From UTCFX2 sp963726375 (lineage in GTDB: Bacteria; Chloroflexota; Anaerolineae; Anaerolineales; UBA4823), in NCBI GenBank assembly GCA_963726375.1, contig CAVSCE010000008.1:682001-746000 (forward strand): 64,000 nucleotides of DNA. The letters run 5' to 3'. The translations under genes were made by a program, and so were the position numbers. A model generated the notes under the pieces. It saw only the letters and a list, made by a program, of their open reading frames with translations. It was not told the DNA's origin and ran no database searches. The number at the start of each line of letters is the position of its first letter. The first letter of the stretch is position 1. Of the stretch, positions 1-10,474 are shown one piece after another.

Positions 1-913
1 GCGAAGTGATGGATCCAAAATATCCGAGCCTGCGCTATCTTGTGAATGTGGATCAGGGGGATTACCTGTCGCCGGTACGGATGATGCTGCATGAATCGGG
101 CAGCAGCAGCCTGGTCGTCACGTTCGACGAGATGCTCCGCCGGACACCGCTGGCGAAGCGATTAAGCCAGATGCTCCAGATCCTGGAGATGAAATACGGC
201 TCGCCTGTGGACACCGAGTTCACCGCCCATATCGTCGATCCGCAAAGCCCGCATCCAGAGATTGAAATCACGCTGCTCCAGTGCAGGCCGCAGTCTCATT
301 TGAAACAAAGCGAGGCGCGGCTTCCCAAGAATTTATCCATGGAGAACATCATTTTTTCCAGCAGCAGGATGGCCCCGGAAGGAAGGGTGAATGACATCCA
401 ATACGCGCTGTTTGTGCCGCCTGAGGGTTATTTTTCACTCCCGACCTCGGCAGCCCGAGCCGAGCTGGGGCGAGCGATCGGCCAGCTCAACGCAGCGCTT
501 AAGAACGAGGCGTTTATTTGTGTGGGACCAGGACGCTGGGGAACTTCAAATCCGGACCTGGGAGTGCCGATCGGGTACGGGGATATTTATCATACCCGCG
601 CCCTGGTTGAGCTGACGGGGAGTTTCATCGAGGCCGCCCCGAGCCATCCTTTGGGACGCATTTCTTTCAAGACCTGGTGGAATCGAATATCTATCCGCTC
701 GCGATCGATCTCGATGACCAGGATATGATTTTTAATCGAGGATTTTTTTATGACACTCCCAACCAACTCTCCAGGCTGCTCCCCGAATATTCCGGGATGG
801 AAGGCTGCCTGCGGCTGATTCGGGTGGACAGCTTTCGACCCGGGCATCATCTCGACCTGGTGATGGACGATCAAGCAGGAAAATTGGCAGCCTACCTGGA
901 GGTGGACGGATGA
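1..913 (+). CDS. PEP/pyruvate-binding domain protein, C-terminal part
   Basis: This is the 3' part of a gene that begins before the window. The first ~100 visible residues match the end of the ATP-grasp PEP/pyruvate-binding domain of PEP synthase and pyruvate phosphate dikinase, including the closing motif ITLLQCRPQS. A further ~200 residues follow (motif GPGRWGTSNPDLG) that I do not recognise as the swivelling His or TIM-barrel domains, so this is a PEP-synthase-like protein rather than a complete PpsA or PpdK. The reading frame changes at about 637-640 within a C run. One missing C would restore a continuous protein through GTHFFQDL into the last segment. The stop codon overlaps the ATG of the next gene (ATGA), so the two are probably translationally coupled. 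The reaction it catalyses is not established. Confidence 0.7.
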
Positions 914-1573
914 AGAAGTTTATTGCGGTTGCTGGCAACATCGGGGTGGGAAAATCGACGCTGGTTTCGCTGCTATCCGAACGATTGGGCTGGAAACCTT
1001 TTTTGAGCCGGTGGAGGAAAATCCGTACCTGGCTGATTTTTATCAGGACATGAACGCATGGGCATTTCACTCCCAGATTTATTTCCTCACCCGGCGGCTG
1101 CGGATTCACCGCCAGCTGATCGATCACGATCATTCAGCCATCCAGGACCGCAGCGTTTACGAAGATGCTGAAGTCTTTGCCCACAATCTTTACCGCCAGG
1201 GGAGGATTCGGGAGCGCGATTATAAGTCTTACCGGGACCTTTACCAGGTTTTGATCGAATTCCTGCCGCCGCCCGATCTGGTGATTTACCTGCGAGCCTC
1301 CGTGCCGACCCTGCTCGGGCGGATTCGCTCCGCGGGAGAGACTATGAGCGCCAGATCACTGCCGATTACCTGCTCCAGCTGAATGAGCTCTACGAAAGCT
1401 GGATTGAGAATTTCAGCTTATGCCCGGTGCTGACTGTGCCGGCGGATGACCTGGATTACGTGGCCATCCCTGCCCATCTGGACCTGATCCTCTGCAAGGT
1501 GGATGAAAAGCTGATGGGGAAAGACGAAGTCGATTTCAACGCGGCGGAATGGGATTCCGAAGGCGGCAACTAA
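910..1573 (+). CDS. deoxynucleoside kinase family protein
   Basis: Phosphorylates deoxyribonucleosides with ATP in the salvage pathway (deoxyadenosine/deoxyguanosine kinase family, cytosolic). The start overlaps the previous stop codon. Visible motifs are the P-loop GNIGVGKST near residue 9, the substrate-binding segment EPVEENPYLADFYQD, and the IQDRSVYED motif that holds the catalytic DRS triad. The reconstructed length is ~221 residues, usual for bacterial dNKs. The reading frame changes twice: near 1000 in a T run, after GWKPF, and near 1330, before RDYERQITADYLLQL. Both look like single-base deletions. Which deoxynucleoside is preferred cannot be read from the sequence. Confidence 0.85.
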
Positions 1574-1643
1574 GCAGGCAGGGGACAGGAATTATGCTTG
1601 GGGGCATCCATCGGGCAGGTATAGAAGCAAGCGAGGGAAGAAC

Positions 1644-2481
1644 ATGATCAAACTGCAGGCTGGCGAAAGGACCGATGTCGGTCGACTGCGAACCGAAAAT
1701 GAGGACTCGGTGTGGGCGCAGGTGCTGGACCAACCGGGGTACGCGCCGATTGGGCTGTTCATCGTGTGCGACGGCATGGGCGGGCACATGGGCGGAAAAT
1801 ACGCCAGCTATTGGGCAGTGGAAGCGATCAAATCCGAGTTCGGCAGCACTGCTGGAGGCCGGCGACCCGCGGGCAACCCTGATATTGAGGTCCGAAGATG
1901 TCAAGGCAATTCGGGCAGGGACTTACCAGGCGCCTCAGCCGATTGAAACCGACCTTGAAAAGCTCAGCCTTTCAGCAATTCAAAAGGCCAACGAGGTCGT
2001 CTTCAATTACGCAAAACATAAGCCCAGGCAGGCTGCTAATGCCGGCACGACGGCAGCCATGGCCGTCGTGCGAGGGGAAAATGCTGTGATTGCGAATGTG
2101 GGCGACAGCAGGTCTTACCTGCTTCGGGACCGCAAGCTGGTCCAGATTTCAAGCGATCATTCGCTGGTGGCGACCCTGGCTGCAGAGGGCAGGATTTCAC
2201 CCGAAGAGGTCTTCACCCACCCTCACCGAAACATTATTTACCGTTATCTTGGGAATAAAAAGGCTGTTGAGGTCGATGTTTTCCACCTGAAGCTTCAGGC
2301 AGGCGATATCCTGCTGCTGTGTTCTGACGGACTGTGGGAGACCGTTCAATCCGACGAGAAAAAGATTGAGCTTATCCTGGGGTCGCCCAGCATACAGGCG
2401 GCGTGCGATGCTCTGATAGCGGCGGGAAACGAGGCGGGCGGCGAAGACAATATCAGCGTGGTACTTGTGAAAATCAGCTGA
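1644..2481 (+). CDS. PP2C-type Ser/Thr protein phosphatase
   Basis: Metal-dependent protein phosphatase of the Stp1/PrpC type, expected to reverse Ser/Thr phosphorylation made by Hanks-type kinases such as the one at 47481-49538. All core motifs are present: RTENED at the N-terminus, VCDGMGGHMGG, GTTAAM, VGDSRSYLLR, CSDGLWE and EDNISVVL near the end. No membrane segment or extra domain is seen, so it should be cytosolic. The frame changes near 1840, after AIKSEF, and resumes at ALLEAGDP. The family length (~280 residues) fits the reconstruction. The gene is convergent with the zinc-ribbon gene on the other strand and their 3' ends overlap by 8 bases. Confidence 0.88.
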
Positions 2482-3652
2482 TTTTTTCTACCTTTTCGAA
2501 AGGAGCTCCGCAGTATTGGCAGAAGCCGGCGTCCGGGGCGCTGGATTTCCCGCAGCGCGCGCATACCATGATGCGCCTGTGTGTTTTCTGCTGGCGAGGG
2601 GCAGGCAGGGCTGGTTTAGGCTGAGCTTTCGCCCGGCGACGCAGACGGGGGAGTTTTAATTTGATATGCGGGTGGGGCAGCCGAGCGAACAGCGAACGCG
2701 CCTGGGATTGGCCACGACCGAATGCCTGGGTGTACAGCTGGCGCATCTGGCTACTGGTGAGATGCCGGCCGGTAAGATACCACTGCAGGACGACATTGCC
2801 GACGACATAGGTGCCCGCGTACGCGATGGCGGTCTTGGGGATGATGCCCCAGACAGGGATCAAGCCGATCAGCGAGCGAGCGGTCTGCCGAAAGACGAAA
2901 CCGCTCCCGAGCACACCGCCAAACTCGGCGATGTAATCCTGCCAGCGGGTGGAATAGCCCAAGACAAGCCCGAGCTTGTAGACCAGGAAGGCCTGCGCCT
3001 TGGTCAGCACGATCGTATCGGTGATGGTGATCGGGATGTCCAGGATGGTGACCGTCTGCACCAGGCCGGTGCTCATTGAGTAGGCTGCGTTGGACAGGCT
3101 GGTGTCTTTGATCAAATATTGGGCGATCGGAATCCGGAAGAGGGGGAAGTAGCGACCTAAAGTCAGGACTAATTCTGGGACGAGATCAATCACTGCTGGA
3201 GCGAATTTCTCGATTAAGAAATTCAAGTCGGAAATGGAGCCGAGAAGAACCCTGCGGCGGGCTTTGCTCGTCCAGAGGCTGATGGCTTGAGAACCGGGTT
3301 CTGCTTGCGGGATGATGAGGATCAGGATGCGTTTCTGGGCTGCCTGCCATTTCAGCGCCAGCTCCTGCTCGCGGGTTTGATCCGGTTTGTGCGCCAGGAC
3401 GATCATGATGATCAGATCGGCGGAGGAAGCCAGCTCGGCCGAATCCAGGTCAAGAATGCGCACCGGCGCTTCACTAACGAGATGGAGTTGATTGGGGTCG
3501 CGACGCATTTGATCCGCGAGGGCGGATCGCCCTACCCCTGGATCTCCGACGATGGCGATGTCGATGCCGCGCAGGGCCTGCTGACGGAGCGGACTGATGT
3601 CCGTCTCATGCAGGGTCTGCCAGATCGTGGAAATGGAACTGAACCGGTTCAT
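2474..3652 (-). CDS. P-loop-like/DUF697-type protein with C-terminal zinc ribbon
   Basis: A 392-residue protein. Residues 30-45 hold a Walker A-like motif GDPGVGRS, in which the usual lysine is arginine. It is followed by a small GTPase-like region with a hydrophobic strand LIIMIVLAH. The middle third is rich in hydrophobic helices (e.g. ARSLIGLIPVWGIIPKTAIAYAG) and resembles the DUF697 module often found with small GTPases. The last 30 residues form a zinc ribbon, CARCG...CQYCG, after a basic Pro/Lys-rich linker. A TATAAT box on the minus strand lies at 3684-3689. I see no convincing Shine-Dalgarno before the ATG. The function is unknown: membrane-associated GTPase-like protein is an inference, and the Arg for Lys change argues against normal nucleotide hydrolysis. 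Confidence 0.6.
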   Translation of the reverse strand: MNRFSSISTIWQTLHETDISPLRQQALRGIDIAIVGDPGVGRSALADQMRRDPNQLHLVSEAPVRILDLDSAELASSADLIIMIVLAHKPDQTREQELALKWQAAQKRILILIIPQAEPGSQAISLWTSKARRRVLLGSISDLNFLIEKFAPAVIDLVPELVLTLGRYFPLFRIPIAQYLIKDTSLSNAAYSMSTGLVQTVTILDIPITITDTIVLTKAQAFLVYKLGLVLGYSTRWQDYIAEFGGVLGSGFVFRQTARSLIGLIPVWGIIPKTAIAYAGTYVVGNVVLQWYLTGRHLTSSQMRQLYTQAFGRGQSQARSLFARLPHPHIKLKLPRLRRRAKAQPKPALPAPRQQKTHRRIMVCARCGKSSAPDAGFCQYCGAPFEKVEKIS

Positions 3653-3692
3653 GTGGTTTCATTCATGCTGTTTAGATTGGTTTATTATACGA

Positions 3693-4493
3693 TCAGACTG
3701 TCTCCAGCGTGCCGCGAGCTTTGGCCTGTTTTTCAAACCAGCGGAACATCCAGTATCCGCTCGAGGCGTAGACGACACCGAGTGTGAATTCTCCAATAAG
3801 GAGCGGGGCTACTTCGCTCAGGCTGGCGCCGGCGATCAGCGCCCGGGCAGAAGCGATGCCGCGGGTCAACGGTAAAGCCCAGGAGACCACCTGAAGCGGA
3901 GGCGGGAGCTGGGAGATCGGGATGTTTGCCCCGGAGAAGAGCAACAGCAAGAAGTAGACGGAGTTATTTATGAACATGACGTTGGTGGTCACCAGGCTGA
4001 GGCAGCCCATCAGCAGCCCGAGACCGGATGTGCTGAAGGTGGTGATCAGGATGGTGAGGGCCAGGGCAGCCAGGTCGGTCTGCGAGAGATCGACCCCGAG
4101 CAGGAGGACGCCCCATAAAAGACCGATCACGACGCCGAGCATCCCATCGATGATGTGCATAAACGAACGACCAAGGAACAAAACCAGCCGGTTGGCAGGC
4201 GTGCCGAAAAGGTACGGCAGGGTGCCGTTCCAGCGGTCGCCACCGATGCTCATCGTGACGCCGTAGATTCCGCTGACCGCAGCAATCTGGACGGCATTTC
4301 CGATCACATAGAAGCTGGCATTGTCCTGACCAGTCGCATAGACCCCCAGGAAGGTGAAGAACAGGATTTGAGCCAGAGGCATCAGGATTTTGGACGCCAC
4401 ATATGTCGGCGGGTTAAGCCAATGGAACAGGGCGATGTAGGATAACAGCGTGCCCTGCCAGAATATGCGCAGGTTTGCGATCAGGGATTTCAT
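3693..4493 (-). CDS. ABC-2 type transporter permease
   Basis: Integral membrane subunit of an ABC-2 exporter, 266 residues with about six hydrophobic segments. I place the start at 4493 (MKSLIANLRIFW), where AGGAGA lies 7-8 bases upstream; an in-frame extension to 4586 has no such site. It is the last gene of a three-gene minus-strand operon (ATPase 5304-6287, permease 4510-5307, this gene). Two different permeases with one ATPase is the layout of DrrA/DrrB-type drug, lipid or polysaccharide exporters. The substrate cannot be inferred. The frame is intact. Confidence 0.82.
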   Translation of the reverse strand: MKSLIANLRIFWQGTLLSYIALFHWLNPPTYVASKILMPLAQILFFTFLGVYATGQDNASFYVIGNAVQIAAVSGIYGVTMSIGGDRWNGTLPYLFGTPANRLVLFLGRSFMHIIDGMLGVVIGLLWGVLLLGVDLSQTDLAALALTILITTFSTSGLGLLMGCLSLVTTNVMFINNSVYFLLLLFSGANIPISQLPPPLQVVSWALPLTRGIASARALIAGASLSEVAPLLIGEFTLGVVYASSGYWMFRWFEKQAKARGTLETV

Positions 4494-4509
4494 CGAAGGT
4501 CTCCTGGGG

Positions 4510-5307
4510 CTACTCCATGTCCAGCGTGGCGTCGCGGCGGGCTTTATCCAGCATGCGCTCGAAAAGCCAGCGCGAGATGAAGACATAGATCGCGCTGAAG
4601 AACAGCAGCAATCCCCAGGAAAGGAGCAGCGATTCGAGGTCGAATTCCCCGCTGGAGGTCATATGCAGGGCTTGCGCAGCCCAATAGGGCGGAAGGATGT
4701 AGCTGATGGGCGTGGTCCAAACCGGGAGCAGGGCGATCGGGAAGAGAAACCCGCAAAGGATGTAGACCGGGAACTCCATCGAGTTCTGGAAGCTCTGAAC
4801 GCCTGGGTTCATCAAGAAGATCGGGGAGATGATCAGCGCAAAGCTGATGAAGGCGATGACCGTCATAATCAGGGATATGAAGAACAGAAACGGGTAATTG
4901 ATCACGAGGTCATACCCCAGAAGCAACGACACCAGAATGTAGCTTGCGATCATCGAGGAGAGCGATTGGATCACGTTGGCTACGTTTTTGCCGAGCACGA
5001 TCACGGTCAGCGGAGTGGGGACGCCGACGAGGGTTTCGAGCGTCCCGGACCAGCGCTCGACGTTGATGCTGTTGCCGCTGATGAAGAGCATGCTGGACCA
5101 GAGGCCGGTCAGGCCGCTGCCGACGACGACGAAGATGGCGGCCTCCTCGCCGCGCGCAGCGAGCATCCACAATCCCAGCAGGGCGATGATCAGCGGCTGG
5201 ACGATGATTGTGAAGATGATGAACGGGTCCATCACGTTATTGCGGAAGGTCATCTCGGCGACGGCAAGGATGGCGCGGCCGTTGCGGCGCAGGTAGTCCA
5301 GGCTCAT
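4510..5307 (-). CDS. ABC-2 type transporter permease
   Basis: A 265-residue inner-membrane subunit with six predicted hydrophobic segments, for instance PFIIFTIIVQPLIIALLGLW near the N-terminus. Its start overlaps the end of the ATPase gene by 4 bases (ATGA), which argues for translational coupling and a common complex. It is diverged from the downstream permease, so the exporter is probably a heterodimer of permeases driven by one ATPase type. The frame is intact. The substrate is unknown. Confidence 0.85.
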   Translation of the reverse strand: MSLDYLRRNGRAILAVAEMTFRNNVMDPFIIFTIIVQPLIIALLGLWMLAARGEEAAIFVVVGSGLTGLWSSMLFISGNSINVERWSGTLETLVGVPTPLTVIVLGKNVANVIQSLSSMIASYILVSLLLGYDLVINYPFLFFISLIMTVIAFISFALIISPIFLMNPGVQSFQNSMEFPVYILCGFLFPIALLPVWTTPISYILPPYWAAQALHMTSSGEFDLESLLLSWGLLLFFSAIYVFISRWLFERMLDKARRDATLDME

Positions 5308-6287
5308 CCATCGCCTCCCACTTCGCCTCCCACCAGGCGCACATAGGCGTCTTCGAGGGTGGGCTCGCGGACCAGGACTTTGCCCACCCGGATTTCATTC
5401 AGGTCCGCCATCAGCTGCGGGACGACTTCGGCGCCGCTGAGCGAGTGGATGAGGAGCAGCTGTTTCTGATCCTGGGTGTTGATCGCGATGGAATCGACGT
5501 ACGGGCGGGATTTGATCGTCTCGTAGAGCTGTTGCGGGATACCGTAGACCTCCACCTCGATCACCGAAAGGTCGCTGGCGAGTTTTTTCAGCGACGCGGG
5601 TGTATCCAGCGCGACGAGCCTGCCCTGGTTGATCACTGCGATCCGGTTGCAGAGCATGTCGGCTTCGAACATGTAGTGGGTGGTCAGCAGGATGGTCTTG
5701 CGCTCGGCCTGCAGATCGCGGATGACCTGGCGGAACTCGCGCGCCCCGACAGGGTCCAGGCCGATGGTAGGCTCATCGAGGAATAATACCGGGGGGTCGT
5801 GAAGCAAGGTGCGGGCGACGTGGAGGCGCTGTTTCATGCCGCGAGAGTAGCCCTCGACGCGCTCGCTGCCGCGGTCCTTCAGGCCGACCAGCTCGAGCAG
5901 GTAAGGGATGCGCTTTTTGGCGAGGTCGGGGTCGACATGGTAGAGGCTGGCGAAGTAGCGCAGGTTGTCGTGACCGGAAAGCCGCCAGTAGAGGCCGCGC
6001 TCGCCGCCGAAGATGAAGCCGATCTGCACCTGGACCTGGCGGGCAGCGCTGACGACGTCGAGGCCGAGGACGCGGGCTTTTCCGGCGGTGGGGAGCAGCA
6101 GGGTGGCGAGCATCTTGACGGTGGTGGTCTTGCCGGCGCCGTTCGGGCCGAGCAGGCCGAAGAGCTCGCCGGTTTCGATGCCGAAGGAGATGTCGTCGAC
6201 GGCGACGATTTCTTTACGGGTGCGCCGGAAGACGCCGATGGTGGGGCGGAAGACTCGGCGGAGATGTTCGATTTCGATTGCGTCCAT
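5304..6287 (-). CDS. ABC transporter ATP-binding protein, DrrA-type
   Basis: ATPase subunit (327 residues) of an ABC-2 exporter, energising the two permeases encoded directly downstream. It has Walker A GPNGAGKTT, a Q-loop region (IGFIFGGERGLYWRL), the signature YSRGMKQRL in place of LSGGQ, Walker B with LDEPTIGLDP, and an H-loop TTHYM. The ~100 residues after the ATPase domain match the C-terminal extension of DrrA/NatA-like proteins and end in LEDAYVRLVGGE. A minus-strand TATAAT at 6350-6355 may be its -10 box, but I see no good -35. The frame is intact. Confidence 0.88.
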   Translation of the reverse strand: MDAIEIEHLRRVFRPTIGVFRRTRKEIVAVDDISFGIETGELFGLLGPNGAGKTTTVKMLATLLLPTAGKARVLGLDVVSAARQVQVQIGFIFGGERGLYWRLSGHDNLRYFASLYHVDPDLAKKRIPYLLELVGLKDRGSERVEGYSRGMKQRLHVARTLLHDPPVLFLDEPTIGLDPVGAREFRQVIRDLQAERKTILLTTHYMFEADMLCNRIAVINQGRLVALDTPASLKKLASDLSVIEVEVYGIPQQLYETIKSRPYVDSIAINTQDQKQLLLIHSLSGAEVVPQLMADLNEIRVGKVLVREPTLEDAYVRLVGGEVGGDG

Positions 6288-6373
6288 ATGAGCCTGCGAT
6301 TGATCCTGGAAAAGGTCCTATGGAGAAACCATGGGTTATGAGGAAGGTTATTATACTGCCTGAACCGGTCCGA

Positions 6374-9300
6374 TCAGGAGGGTCTATCCAGGCGGATGAG
6401 ATGGTTAAGTGTAAGGCCGAGGGGGTGCGGCTCAAATCCATGGACCCAGGGATGGATCAGGTTCGCGCCGAGGTTGATGCCGCGGCTCATTGGAACGACG
6501 ATGACTTCTTCGTTCACCAGGATGCGGTCAGCTTCCCGGTAGAGCGCCAGACGCTGGACCCGATCCCTGGATTTTGCGGCAGCTTCGATCAGCTGGTCGA
6601 AGCGTGGATGCACCCAGCCAAAATCCTTCGGAAATCGGACGAGATCGGATTGGCGCAGAACATTATCCGGGTCGGGGTAGTCCACAGCCCAATTCTTGAT
6701 CGTCATGTGCAGGTCGCGAAGTGTCTCCGTTCGAGCCGGGAATGGGATTGAAATATGCTCGGCGTGGATGCCGAGATTCGCTTCAAACTGGCGGTACATT
6801 TCATCCATCCCTGGAGGTTTGGCCCAAAAACCGAGCCTGAGCACAGGGAGCCCCTTACCCTCGGGAAAACCTGCTTGCTCAAGCAGGCGGCGGGCAAGCG
6901 GCAGGTCGAAAGGCAATCCCAATTCTGGGGAGTAACCAGCCATCCTGCTCGGGACTGCTCCGCCGTTTCGCTGGATGTCGCGGCCTTGAAAGATCATCTC
7001 CATGAAAACCTGATAATCGAGACCCTGGGCGATTGCCCTCCTGATACGCGGGTCATCCAGCGGCGGTTTGGCTGGATTGAACACCAGGGCGTTTATCGAC
7101 AAAGTTCTTTCTTGAAACTGCATAGCTTTCGGGACCGAGAGGGGCATTCCTGCCAGATTGACTGCAACGCAGACATCGAGGTCATCCTGCAAGAACTGCT
7201 GAACGATTGCCGGGTCATGATATTGAAAAGAGTGCAGATCAATACCATCGAGGTTGCCAGGGAATTCGCCGAAATAATCCGGGTTTCGGATGAACCGAAT
7301 GAGGTTTGGCGTATATTCGACCAAGCGGAAGGCACCGTTCGATTGGACGTGAGGCGGCTTCCACCACTCATCACCAACCTGCTGGACGACGTGACGGGGG
7401 AGCGGGAAAGCGACCGGGAGCGCCATCAGGTATATAAAATAGGCAATCGGAGTTTCCAGGCGGACCTCAAGGGTCAAAGGATCGAGAGCGAGAATACCAA
7501 CCTGGTCTGGATCGGGGTTTATTCCGAGGCGATAAGCCCGTGCACCCAGGATATCGTCCAACAGGTTGGCCGGGTAGTCCGGACCGCCGGGAGCAAGGTT
7601 GCGCTTCCAGGCCCATTCGAAATCGGAAGCTGTGACCGGCTGACCATCCGTCCAGCGGACATCGTCGCGCAGATGAAAGAGGTAGCGCTGACCAGCATCC
7701 AAGACTTCCCACGAACGGGCGATATGCGGGAGGATGTTCAATTCGTGATCATATTCGACCAACCCTGCAAACGTAGCGTTGATAAACTCCCATTCGAAGG
7801 AAGAAACCGAAAAACCTGGATCAAGGACCGGGGAAGACTGGCATAAGTGCCGACCCGAATGAGACACGGCCGGGCACCTGGATAAGACATACGGGGACGG
7901 TGCTTTCGTAAATTGGCGAACCTTACGCTGGAGCTCAAAGGCTTTTTCAAAGGCATGATGGGACTGCTCAAATTGGAACTCAGCCTGATGCACCAGGCCA
8001 AGCTTTAACCAGGTATGGGCTTCGCGGTCCTGGTCTCCCAGCCCGGCAAGAAGCTCGAGGGCCCGGTGATAGAAACGCTGGGCTTCTTCAAAGGAATTCA
8101 GCAGGCGGGCTTTATCTCCGGCAGGGAGCAGGTATTCAAGTGCTTTTTCTTGCTCTCCGGCAAGGTCGTAGTGGTGAGCGAGCAGCCCGGCATACTCCTC
8201 CTGGCGACCGGCAAACAGGTCTTCCAGGGCGAGGGCGACGCGGCGGTGGAATTCCCTGCGCCGCTCGAGCAGGAGGGATTGATAGGCTGCCTCCTGGGTC
8301 AGCGAATGTTTGAAGATGTATTCCAGCTCCGGCAGGCGGGATTTTTCGTCGCACCAGGTCGACTCTCTGGAGCTCATCCAGGTGGCGGTCCAGCTCGCAG
8401 CTCGGCTTCGCTGATCGCTTCCAGCAGGCGGTAGAGAAAGCTCCTGCCGATCACCGAGGCGAGCTGCAAGAGTGCGGCGGATGTCCTCATCCAGCCGGTC
8501 CAGGCGCGCCAGCAGCACTCCCTGGAGGGTTTCAGGGATCTCCAGATCGTCCACCTCTCGGGTAAGCCGCCAGCTCCCATCTGTTTTTACAAGGTCGCCC
8601 TGGTCGATCAGGCTGCGGAGCAGCTCCTCCAGGTAGAACGGGTTGCCGTCGGAGCGGTCGACGATCAGCTCGAAGAGGCTTTCAGGCAAGTCGCAGATGG
8701 TGAGCAGGTCCTCGACCAGCTGCTGCGAATTCTGCACTCCCCGAGCGGGCGCAAGCTGGAGCTCGAGATAGCGATGACCAAAATCGGTCTCGGCTTTGAA
8801 CTTGAGGCGCCAGGAACCGTGCTCACGGTCGAGACGCCCGACCAGGAGCAGCAAAATGGATGCACGGTTTGTGAGCGGGAGGAGCTGCTCGATCGACTTC
8901 CAGGGTCGAGGCGTCTGCCCAGTGAAAATCATCCAGGACAAGGACGAGCGGCTGCCCGGGCAGCCAGGGCCTGGAAGTAGGCGCTGATTGCCTGAAGGAG
9001 CTGGTATTTGAAACCTTCACCGCCGAGCCTGGACATCTGCGCGGCAGCATCGCCTTCTTCACCGACTCCCGAGCAGATATTCCAGGACAGGGAGGAATGT
9101 TTCGGTTTTTTCCGGGAGGAGGGCTTCGACCCGGCGGCGGAGGGCGACCCGCCGGCGCAGAGCCGGATCGCCGTCCGAGAGCCCGAGATCCGCCAGGATC
9201 AGCTGGCTGATCGCCCAATACGACAGCGCTCCTCCATAGGAGAGGCTGCGGCCTTCCAGCCAGCGCACTCGTGCAGGGGACAGGCGGCGGGCTTCTTCGA

Positions 9301-10247
9301 TCGAGGCGGCTCTTGCCGATCCCGGCTTCGCCGAGCACGAAGACGATCCCGCCGCTGCCCTGATCCAGGCGGTTGATTGCGGATGCGAGCGAAGACAGCT
9401 CTGACTTACGCCCGACCATCGGCGAATGCAGGCCAGCCAGGCCGCGCCCGGAGGATGCGGATGAGAGCCAGCTGTTGGACTTCATAAACATGGACCGGTT
9501 CAGTTTTTCCTTTGACGAGCGAGCTCGCCCATGTCAATCAGGTCAAAAGCGCCGCCGAGCAGATGGGCGGTGGTGGATGAAATCAGCACTCCGCCAGGAC
9601 GGGCGGCGGATTGAAGCCGGGCGGCGAGGTTGACCGAGTCGCCGACGGCGAGGTATTCCAGGTGCTGGTCATCGCCGACCCCACCCAGGACGACCAGTCC
9701 GCTATGGATCCCGATCCGCATCTGGAAATCGTCCACCAGGCTGCGCAGCTTCAGGCGATATTCTTCCAGCTCGTGCTGGATGTCGAGGGCGGCGTGGACG
9801 GAGCGCTGCGGATCATCTTCGTGGGTGATGGGCGCGCCGAAGAAGGCCAGGACGCCATCACCGAGGAGCTGGGCGATCGTGCCGTCGTAGCGGCGGACGG
9901 CTTCGCTGACGATGCGGTGCGCGCCTGAGACGATCTCCTTCCATTCTTCGGGGTCGAGGCTGCTCGGCAATCGCGGTCGAGCCGACGATATCGGTGAAGA
10001 GGATCGTGACTGGTTTGCGCTCACCTTCCAGCCGGGCGGAGGAGGGGTGAAATTTCTGGTCAAGCGGAGTTTCAGCCTGGATGGGGATCGGAACGGGAGA
10101 GATTTTAAAGCCGCACAGGCGGCAAAATTTCGCTTGAGATTTGTTCGGGGTGCCGCATTTTGGGCATGGAATGCTGAACGGCTGCCCGCAGCTCTGGCAG
10201 AAGCGGGAATCGGGAGGATTTTCAGAGGAACAGGTCGGGCAGCGCAT
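6374..10247 (-). CDS. zinc ribbon-class III cyclase-AAA-TPR-oligopeptide-binding fusion protein
   Basis: A very large (~1,290 residue) soluble signalling protein. Order of domains: two zinc ribbons (C3/C6/C17/C20 and C28/C31/C42/C45); a class III adenylate/guanylate cyclase domain with both metal-binding Asp sites (LFTDIVGST, LLGDGVLAFFG) and the Asn/Arg transition-state motif GDSVNLAARL; an AAA/STAND-type ATPase with P-loop GEAGIGKS and Walker B LVLVLDDFHWAD; TPR helices; and a ~450-residue family 5 solute-binding domain (SBP_bac_5, e.g. FHLRDDVRWTDG). No signal peptide precedes the binding domain, so it should sit in the cytosol. The AAA C-terminal half, TPRs and binding domain lie in one open frame (6374-8941). 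The cyclase and P-loop parts are joined to it across several frame changes (about 8400-8480, 8890-9060, 9315, 9445, 9525, 9960). The start at 10247 opens directly on the zinc ribbon. Nucleotide product and ligand are unknown. Confidence 0.78.
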
Positions 10248-10307
10248 CCAGATTAATTATACGAGCAAAGTTGAGAAAGTCTATCTTGATTTGGGGGAGA
10301 AGGGAAG

Positions 10308-10340
10308 ATCAGCTGCAGATGAACGCTGATGGACACAGAA
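10308..10340 (+). repeat. intergenic imperfect repeat (GCAGATGAACGC-like)
   Basis: Between the cyclase gene and the AT-rich helicase gene is a short imperfect direct repeat of the form GCTGCAGATGA / ACGCTGATGGA. Similar intergenic repeats are widespread in environmental bacterial genomes. It marks the GC-to-AT boundary on the left of the 10.3-12.6 kb island. The rest of this 227-base gap (10248-10474) is AT-rich and shows no gene. Confidence 0.4.
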
Positions 10341-10474
10341 TTATTTAAAAACCCACAATATTTGATATTATCTAAAAGGATGTTAAATTGTGAGTCAGTT
10401 AAGAATACTGGTCAAGTATTAGGTCTTGATAAAATAAATTTCTGAATTTACGACAAAGAATATTGGAGCAATTT

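Noticed and set aside
6755..7846. 363-codon plus-strand frame within the cyclase gene
   Set aside because: It is antisense to the solute-binding domain, which is strongly supported on the minus strand.
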